Shown here one piece after another: positions 61,201 through 64,000 of a stretch of 64,000 nt of DNA (position 1 is the first letter of the stretch; every line of letters begins with the position of its first letter). Source of the stretch: Piezodorus guildinii (Eukaryota; Arthropoda; Insecta; Hemiptera; Pentatomidae); contig CM041292.1 in NCBI GenBank assembly GCA_023052935.1, forward strand, positions 113,675,436-113,739,435, given 5' to 3'. The notes below the pieces were generated by a model. That model saw only the letters and a list, made by a program, of their open reading frames with translations, had not been told where the DNA came from and made no database searches. The translations under genes and the position numbers were made by a program.

Positions 61201-62753
61201 ATTTATCTTATCTTTGTTCTAGGTTAATTTAAAATATTTTAAAGCAATGCTTATCTATGAACTCACGTATGTAGAGGTAGAGACTGTTTGAGCAATATAT
61301 TCATTACAAGCTTGGGATGGGTTTGGCAAGAGCAATAACTGCATTCACTCCATTTGAAGGGTGATTCACAACATTAAAAAGTTGAAGCAACAAAGAACCT
61401 GAAACAAATAACAGTACCATAATCCTTATAATCATTAAACACTAACTCTAACACTCCAATAGATCTGATAGTTTATTGACCTTTCTGCTTATAGCAGGAT
61501 TAAAGACCATGACAATGCAACCCCTCTATTTCTGCCTGAAGACAAATGTGATGCCAGTTTTAAAAAAAAAGTCACAAGTCTAATTAAAATAAAAGCTTTT
61601 GATTTTTCATCTTACAAATATGAAACAAAAAAACGCTGTAAAATTATTATGCAATGGCTATTTTTTACTATTTAATATTTTCAAATAATTATATTACAGT
61701 ATAAAAATGTGTACGCAATTAACGTATATATGTATAACAATAGATTAATCAATGTCCTTAAGAAAGATGAACTAGCAACACAATGGTGTATTTATATTCA
61801 AGGAAAATGGCCTGAACTACTGTTAAATTAAAAAACACTAGATCTCGACTACAGTACTTTACATTAATCCTGATACTAGGACATTTACAGAAAATACCCC
61901 AAAGTCTCCTCAACTGGAATGAATAAGACTAAATTTTTGATCTGTGCAACACCAACAGAAAGGGTTACGTGTTACATTTTTGAGGGTGAAAAAAAAACTA
62001 TAGATCCCCAGCAAAAAGACAAATCCATGTCAAAAATGTTGTTAATTTTGTGTTTTCTCAAACATAATAGTGAATATAAGAAAATAGTGTCTTCAAAGAA
62101 TAATCATATAAAAGATTTTTTTATTGAACCTAATATATTTAATCACAAAAATACTATATTAATGTATCTTCTAATATAAATTATAAGAAATGTATCTATC
62201 AAGTTTTCATAGACAAAATCAACTATATGAATTTTCACATTTGTTAATAAATTTCAAGATGGTGTTGTAAGATTATAATAACTAAGGTGTATTACCTACC
62301 TAGTATGTCATTAACATAGTGAAAGAGTTCAGCCCCTTTAAGATTAAAGACATTGGCAAGAACATCAGAAGCATTGGAGCAAGCAGCTTGATCAAAATCA
62401 TTAAGGCCATCAAGTAAGCGAGCAGTCAATTTATGGATCTGAGCATGAGGTAGACGGCTACAGAGAATCTGGATTGGTACAATACATAGTTAATTGATGA
62501 TATATCAAATATAAGCCATAATGAAATAAAAATAAAATACCTTTGCTACATAGGAGGCAGTGTTTTCTTCAGGAAGATTGTCAAATATCTTCTCAATAGC
62601 TGGATCATGAGAGTGACCTTCATATACATTAGCAATGGCCAGCACAATTCCAGCAGAGTGAGCTGCCATTTTTCCTACTGCCTCATTAGAATCAAAAAAT
62701 CTCACAACAAGAGTGCCAATCAGATCTCCGCATTGATTTAAAGTGCTGGGATT
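39794..62753 (-). CDS. MROH1: MROH1-like HEAT-repeat protein, C-terminal 13 exons, 5' part outside window
   Basis: C-terminal about 663 residues of a maestro heat-like repeat family member 1 orthologue. MROH1 is a long all-helical HEAT-repeat protein; its worm orthologue HPO-27 acts at lysosomes in membrane scission. The family is about 1,600 residues, so some 40% is here. Repeated paired helices with the usual P-x-VR/A pattern are visible, e.g. IGLRSGSLRLFGQLYCKERP and CLLLHLSEPEPSVVK, DHNVRAIALRGLRYTA, and the C-terminus SNWPSVRGNAALLAG then TNDTNPEVRAKAIQAIALLF before TGA at 39794-39796. Thirteen exons from 62753 leftward have compatible phases, except 61267-61398, which is frameshifted. 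The first exon here begins in phase 0, so coding continues beyond 64000. Identity is from memory of the human C-terminus and gene structure; a different HEAT protein is unlikely. Confidence 0.85.
40020..40122 (-). CDS. MROH1: MROH1-like exon: HEAT helices before the C-terminus
   Basis: AAAATAG|GTT...CTTGCAG|GTAATA, 34 codons plus one base. MKSNWPSVRGNAALLAG joins the terminal exon. Confidence 0.88.
40165..40216. repeat. Simple repeat: A30 followed by (TA)n
   Basis: An A-run of about 30 from 40166 followed by ATATAT to 40214, in the intron before the last two MROH1-like exons. Confidence 0.8.
40217..42295. other. MROH1-like intron: mostly unclassified DNA
   Basis: A short hairpin, AGCCATATAATTT / AAATTATATGGTT, lies at 41049-41083. 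The region 41265-41520 is GC-richer and probably an old transposon piece I cannot classify. The rest is AT-rich. Confidence 0.4.
42296..42712 (-). repeat. Repeat family A, inverted copy
   Basis: Reads, on the minus strand, from TTACTTTCACTTACTATAT through GGAAAGTATTGCGATCGTG, GTCCAAATAACCAAGTCCC, AAACTGAAATTTCATATTTA and AAACTCGCCATATCGGTG to GGGCTTAAATGCCG, collinear with 28.55-28.98 kb. Confidence 0.65.
42954..43088 (-). CDS. MROH1: MROH1-like exon (ACKYSLREAAPVLG)
   Basis: ATTTATAG|GCT...TCTATT|GTGAGT, 45 codons, phase 0 at both ends. Confidence 0.85.
43745..44020 (+). pseudogene. LINE reverse transcriptase scrap
   Basis: IPVIQKGVKQGDSLSLVLI at about 43790-43850 is the palm motif GVKQGDSLSPVLF of RTE-like reverse transcriptases. 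Flanking frames are broken. It may belong to the same element as the relic at 44.64-45.61 kb. Confidence 0.5.
44138..44349 (+). mobile_element. 212-bp foldback with hammerhead-ribozyme-like core
   Basis: Arms of about 50 bp are inverted: left AATTAGACTGGGTAGCGGTC, and the right end read inward AATTAGACTGGGTGGTGGTC. Inside, CTGATGA (44252-44258) is followed by a hairpin (GACCC / GGAGTC with one mismatch) and GAAACGTTGG (44276-44285), the conserved core order of a hammerhead ribozyme such as those in Penelope-like elements. Stem I/III partners and the cleavage triplet are not established. Confidence 0.55.
44640..45610 (+). pseudogene. LINE reverse transcriptase relic split by a SINE
   Basis: Pieces in several frames: RGIMLLPST (44650), KSTVDQIHTLS (44762), GRAHKHKIP before the SINE, then on the far side a decayed DF-x-x-x-YDSIKRP block (45155-45200), and LLGYADDFDLVARSFTVLTE with MGLAINESKTTKYMYT at 45419-45562. 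This is an RTE-like endonuclease/RT family with YADD intact but many stops. Confidence 0.65.
44831..45127 (-). mobile_element. tRNA-derived SINE (297 bp), 14-bp target duplication
   Basis: Flanked by AACACAAGATACCT at 44817-44830 and 45128-45141. The minus strand opens with a tRNA-like head: TGATTGGCTAGCGCGCTAG (A box region) and GAGTTCGAATCCCAG (B box). A body follows with a GTTTACACC-type hairpin (GTAAACTC ... GAGTTTAC) and a GC-rich 3' end, with no poly(A). It interrupts the RT relic. Confidence 0.78.
45941..46093 (-). CDS. MROH1: MROH1-like exon (RLFGQLYCKERPG)
   Basis: CTTTTAG|GAA...GTCAAG|GTATTT, 51 codons, phase 0. SLRLFGQL followed by LVCLLLHLSEPEPSV is the segment closest to human MROH1. 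Confidence 0.88.
46134..47048 (+). mobile_element. mariner element, internally deleted, TA-flanked (copy 2)
   Basis: A 915-bp relative of the 6.0-kb element in plus orientation, with ITRs TTAGGTTGTTTCACATGAAA at the left and TTGGGTTGTGGCAGATGAAA read inward from the right. METRNFRVIFLYKFKLGHSA through GRPPSAIDNDVLKHI is open from 46318. Frame is lost after 46620. The middle of the transposase is missing at the same place as in copy 1, and the spacer between GTACCTCA and TTCAAAACATA has the same length (21 bp) in both. Dead. Confidence 0.9.
47190..47545 (+). repeat. Repeat family B, copy 2
   Basis: Inverse match of 36540-36905: GATCATGACTCTGGACATA, GGGTCCTACTAAAAAGGAAA and ATTTCAAACCAAACAATCAA occur in the corresponding order. 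Confidence 0.55.
47555..47837 (+). mobile_element. mariner 3' fragment
   Basis: Matches the last 280 bp of the mariner copies: NHLFRNLDNFVKGKLFEND through KYFE (47566-47759), then the terminal repeat ending CACAACCCAA at 47837. The 5' part is absent and family B sequence abuts it. Confidence 0.85.
47880..48062 (-). CDS. MROH1: MROH1-like exon (REKHMSSVLSSLLEGLED)
   Basis: TTTCTAAAG|AGA...GAGAAG|GTAAAG, 61 codons, phase 0. Its donor lies 43 bp right of the end of a mariner fragment. Confidence 0.87.
48175..48800 (+). pseudogene. Ty3/Gypsy polyprotein relic (RT, RNase H, integrase)
   Basis: TKIPFGISSAPEEFQRFMDN at 48335-48395 is the palm segment of Gypsy reverse transcriptases, followed by LDDVVVTGQT (48411-48440, YVDD-type box mutated). 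EEKPIMFAFVSRTSAVEKN-like RNase H sequence lies near 48570-48620, and VPLTDVKN then IVFDALSNWTEVKC (48695-48770) is integrase core. Large deletions and frameshifts separate the parts; no LTR is seen. Confidence 0.7.
49063..49215 (-). CDS. MROH1: MROH1-like exon (DHNVRAIALRGLRYTAQL)
   Basis: TTCCTTAG|TGC...TTAGAG|GTATTT, 51 codons, phase 0. A classic HEAT repeat B-helix. Confidence 0.87.
49370..50666 (-). mobile_element. piggyBac derivative, TTAA-flanked, transposase truncated
   Basis: TTAA at 49366-49369 and 50667-50670 flanks ends CACTTTGACGACCA and, read inward from the right, CACTTTAACGACCA. Minus frame 50400-50146 is the middle of a piggyBac transposase: LKDKRDVYMLSTEH, then MIVDYNSGKSPIDTSD carrying the third catalytic Asp region, ending early. 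A short piece (NFKEEVVRALLE, about 50130-50090) is its C-terminal part. Most of the transposase is missing. Motifs such as ATACGCCCGCT recur near both ends. The left third holds the tandem duplication at 49470-49632. Confidence 0.82.
49470..49632. repeat. Direct tandem repeat, two about 80-bp units
   Basis: CGCCCGCTCCCCGCTATCAC starts both units (about 49470 and 49551), each ending TTAGCCCAAAGGACCAGA. They differ by a few substitutions and small deletions. Inside the piggyBac derivative. Confidence 0.8.
50671..51790. other. MROH1-like intron with an unclassified coding-like stretch
   Basis: On the plus strand from about 50973 to 51355 a mostly open frame (KKIYIKAASKHYNVPLVIII ... TWFGQARN, then WFKDVQMILKALPED and CEEIENISK) has two stops. 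Composition looks protein-like, but I do not recognise it. Otherwise AT-rich. Confidence 0.35.
51791..51905 (-). CDS. MROH1: MROH1-like exon (CQTFPLLLPTLMVVLNQY)
   Basis: ATACAACAG|G...GCTGAG|GTATTT. The first base completes Val with the GT left by the upstream exon; 38 further codons. Confidence 0.83.
52595..52807 (-). mobile_element. tRNA-derived SINE, family C
   Basis: The minus strand begins CGGGAGTGGTGTGGCTTGTG then GATAGAGCATTAGG (A box region) and GGTTTGAATACC (B box). The body has CCGTGGAAAGACCCTCCTGG and a GTGGGTACC block shared with 38.1 kb, ending in a T-rich run (T12 on the minus strand). No clear target duplication. Confidence 0.65.
52808..53628. other. MROH1-like intron, no recognised feature
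   Basis: AT-rich; nothing recognised. Confidence 0.4.
53629..53757 (-). CDS. MROH1: MROH1-like exon (KECLERVLQAVSCESG)
   Basis: TATGTACAG|A...CTTACTGT|GTTAGT. The donor was chosen over an adjacent GT because only this one keeps the frame into the next exon. Confidence 0.8.
54365..54535 (-). repeat. SINE family C fragment
   Basis: On the minus strand GTGGGTACCCAAATAATTGG, GCGGCTTAGCGTGATCAAGG, CTACCTCATTGCGATG and CCTCATGGGTTGTAGTGG followed by a T-rich run match the 38.1-38.33-kb copy. Confidence 0.55.
54536..56348. other. MROH1-like intron: simple repeat and AT-rich DNA
   Basis: A GT-rich microsatellite lies at about 55030-55070 (GTGTGTATGTGTGTGTGTGTG-like, imperfect). Short plus-strand frames at 54626 and 55691 show no known motif. 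Confidence 0.45.
56349..56548 (-). CDS. MROH1: MROH1-like exon (ATCALSEMVESELIAELL)
   Basis: AATTACAG|GCA...CAGCAA|GTAAGT, 66 codons plus two bases. Helical except for a Pro/Ala/Asn-rich insert (TTPPVLAASPNKS). Confidence 0.87.
57097..59105. mobile_element. PIF/Harbinger-type non-autonomous element, 2,009 bp, TTA-flanked
   Basis: Ends are inverted: GGGCCTTTTCACACATACAC and, read inward from the right, GGGCCTTTTCACAAATACAC, continuing GGCTGCC. TTA flanks both sides (57094-57096, 59106-59108), the target duplication of PIF/Harbinger elements. The left end has a direct repeat: GGTCGTTGAGGTAGGAACAT (57167) and GGTCGTTGAGATAGGAACAT (57294), each leading to a CACGGCT(A/G)CCGT copy. The interior is AT-rich with no transposase frame. 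Confidence 0.75.
59341..59500 (-). CDS. MROH1: MROH1-like exon (SLSDCWRQLAADQQLS)
   Basis: TTTCCTTAG|G...CTTGCC|GTAAGT, 53 full codons after one base completing Thr. Confidence 0.86.
59501..60470. other. MROH1-like intron, left part: no recognised gene
   Basis: Contains a SINE body scrap (GGGAGTAAAACATCCTTAG, about 60278). Otherwise unremarkable. Confidence 0.4.
60471..60800. other. GC-richer unclassified fragment, probably transposon-derived
   Basis: About 60540-60800 is clearly richer in G+C than the intron around it and has open stretches on both strands (minus: GGANAFWSVLARLSCMETET). Family not recognised and no splice sites fit the MROH1-like phases. Confidence 0.35.
61267..61398 (-). 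CDS. MROH1: MROH1-like exon with frameshift
   Basis: TGTTTCAG|GT...CATAC|GTGAGT, 132 nt. The entering frame reads SLLLQLFNVVNHPSNGVNAV then IALAK, but meets a stop 7 codons after that Lys. The exit frame needed by the next exon reads HPKLVMNILLKQSLPLHT. The two meet at about 61320-61321 with two surplus bases (or one missing) in a GGGATGGG context on the plus strand. No single frame spans the exon. This may be a sequencing/assembly error or a real lesion. Confidence 0.75.
62300..62468 (-). CDS. MROH1: MROH1-like exon (RLPHAQIHKLTARLLDGL)
   Basis: CAATCCAG|ATT...ATACTAG|GTAGGT, 56 codons plus one base completing Gly with the next exon. Confidence 0.87.
62541..62753 (-). CDS. MROH1: MROH1-like exon, most 5' in the window
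   Basis: GATTTAG|AAT...GCAAAG|GTATTT, 71 codons (NPSTLNQCGDLIGTLVVRFF ... ENTASYVAK), phase 0. Confidence 0.87.
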
Positions 62754-64000
62754 CTAAATCAACATAAACTGACTTTTAGCATCATTACTTAAAGATAATT
62801 TAAACATGAATTAAAACTAACAGAATAAAAAAATTATCTTTCTCAGTTGGACACAATCCGGACTTAGGTAGTAAAAAGTCTTAATTATTGGACTACACCT
62901 CTACCCACACAGACTATAGCACTTTTAAGTCAATTTTTCCAGATCATTAGTCCTGTTTTTCATTTTAAATGTAGGGTAAGGAGTGGGAATGGCATTCACT
63001 TAAGGTAAACCCGCTTTATTCTTTCAATTATTTATTAATCAATTAATTAATTTATAAATCAAAATTAAGAAGATAACAAAAACTTTAACTATCAAGTTAT
63101 CAATAGTTCAACACCAAAGGTACACATATTTGAGCTATTAATAGTTGGAAAACTTAATAAAAATAAACATGCATGAAATGTTGGGTAATGCCATTTAGGA
63201 TAAGGGGTAATGATGCTCAAATACCAATGAAGAAATGCATTTCGTGGCCACATGACACAAGTCAATTGCCGCTTTGTGTTACTACCTGTTAGAGGCCTCC
63301 TCCCCTTGCACTTCCTTCGCTCGTTGATTAATTAGAGGAGGAGGAAATGAAACAATGTATATAAAAAATATTAATTTAATTTTTATTTGATATAGTTTTG
63401 AAATTATTACATTCTAAATAAAGATAAAGAAAAATATTGCTTTTAATATCAAGTGTTGTTAAAAATGAAGGGATACATTGCTTTAATCCAGTAGGTGATA
63501 ACAAGCCTTTTAGGGATGGTCAACCTATAATAGTTTTTTAAAATGTGACAAAATGTATTTTTTAAATATGTGCAATATGAAAGAATATTTAAGGTATGTA
63601 AAATATCTTATAACCATGAAAAAACTAGTGGTGTTTATCTTTTAATTTTAAAATAAATGATGTTTACAGATCCCTTGAAAATAGCAAAGGCCGAAAAGTA
63701 GGGAGAAGGAAAAAAAAAAAATAAAAATGTTGAATGAAAATGGATCAATTTAATTAAAAAAGAATCTAACAATAAATACTTTTGTCATACTATACCTATT
63801 TCATAGCAATCTTTATCAAAATTATTTATAAGTTAACACTTCCTAGAGCTAATATACCTTTAATAGTTTTAGATACCAACAGTATTTTTTAATTAATTAA
63901 AAACTGAATTAAACATTATTAATCAAACAATTTTTATTCAGAGATATTACACTTTGTCTCAGTAAGGATAATAGTGATAAACCTTTAGTTAGTCTGAATA
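62754..64000. other. MROH1-like intron reaching the window edge
   Basis: No further exon with a HEAT-like frame was found. Between 63240 and 63350 a GC-richer patch (GAGGCCTCCTCCCCTTGCAC) has no identified function. Confidence 0.45.

Overview
The window is eukaryotic nuclear DNA, most likely from an insect or another arthropod. It is AT-rich, its genes are split into small exons (54-445 nt) by introns of 0.1-5.4 kb with GT/AG ends, and the introns are loaded with LINEs, SINEs, mariner, piggyBac, PIF/Harbinger and Helitron relics. I cannot fix the order; a hemipteran-like genome is a guess.

Two host genes occupy the window, both on the minus strand. (1) About 6977-34540: an orthologue of UBTF (UBF, nucleolar transcription factor 1). 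It has a 5' UTR exon near 34.5 kb and 13 coding exons from the ATG at 34265 to 6977, giving 661 residues. These hold a lysine-rich and acidic N-terminal extension, the UBF N-terminal region, and four HMG boxes. The last boxes and tail must lie left of the window. (2) 39794-62753: the C-terminal part of a MROH1-like HEAT-repeat protein (13 exons, about 663 residues, stop at 39794-39796); its 5' part lies right of the window. Every junction was read by hand and the phases agree throughout, except one MROH1 exon (61267-61398) that carries a frameshift.

Mobile DNA, left to right: a CR1/L2-group LINE (0.1-3.0 kb); a tandem satellite interrupted by a solo LTR (3.0-4.7 kb); a LINE ORF1 relic with a PHD-like finger (4.75-5.6 kb); a mariner (6.0-6.9 kb); a Penelope-like relic (9.2-9.4 kb); an I/R1-type LINE with RNase H (11.9-15.0 kb) and an RTE LINE (16.9-19.2 kb), each inserted in the same unnamed repeat; a TAA-flanked MITE (20.2-20.6 kb); Helitron helicase relics (21.3-22.0 kb); an RTE endonuclease relic (23.9-24.4 kb); a second CR1/L2 copy (26.1-27.7 kb); a foldback element (29.2-30.4 kb); and a large palindrome flanked by (TA)n (32.2-32.7 kb). 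The 5 kb between the genes holds SINEs and decayed transposon pieces. MROH1 introns hold a 212-bp foldback with a hammerhead-ribozyme-like core (44.1-44.3 kb), a LINE relic split by a SINE (44.6-45.6 kb), a mariner and a mariner fragment (46.1-47.8 kb), a Ty3/Gypsy relic (48.2-48.8 kb), a piggyBac derivative (49.4-50.7 kb), SINEs (52.6 and 54.4 kb) and a 2-kb Harbinger-type element (57.1-59.1 kb).

No CRISPR, operon or prokaryotic feature is present, and I found no convincing new multi-gene system. The most worthwhile leads are the hammerhead-like motifs in palindromic elements, the unnamed ~420-bp repeat family that twice hosts LINE insertions, and the frameshift in MROH1.
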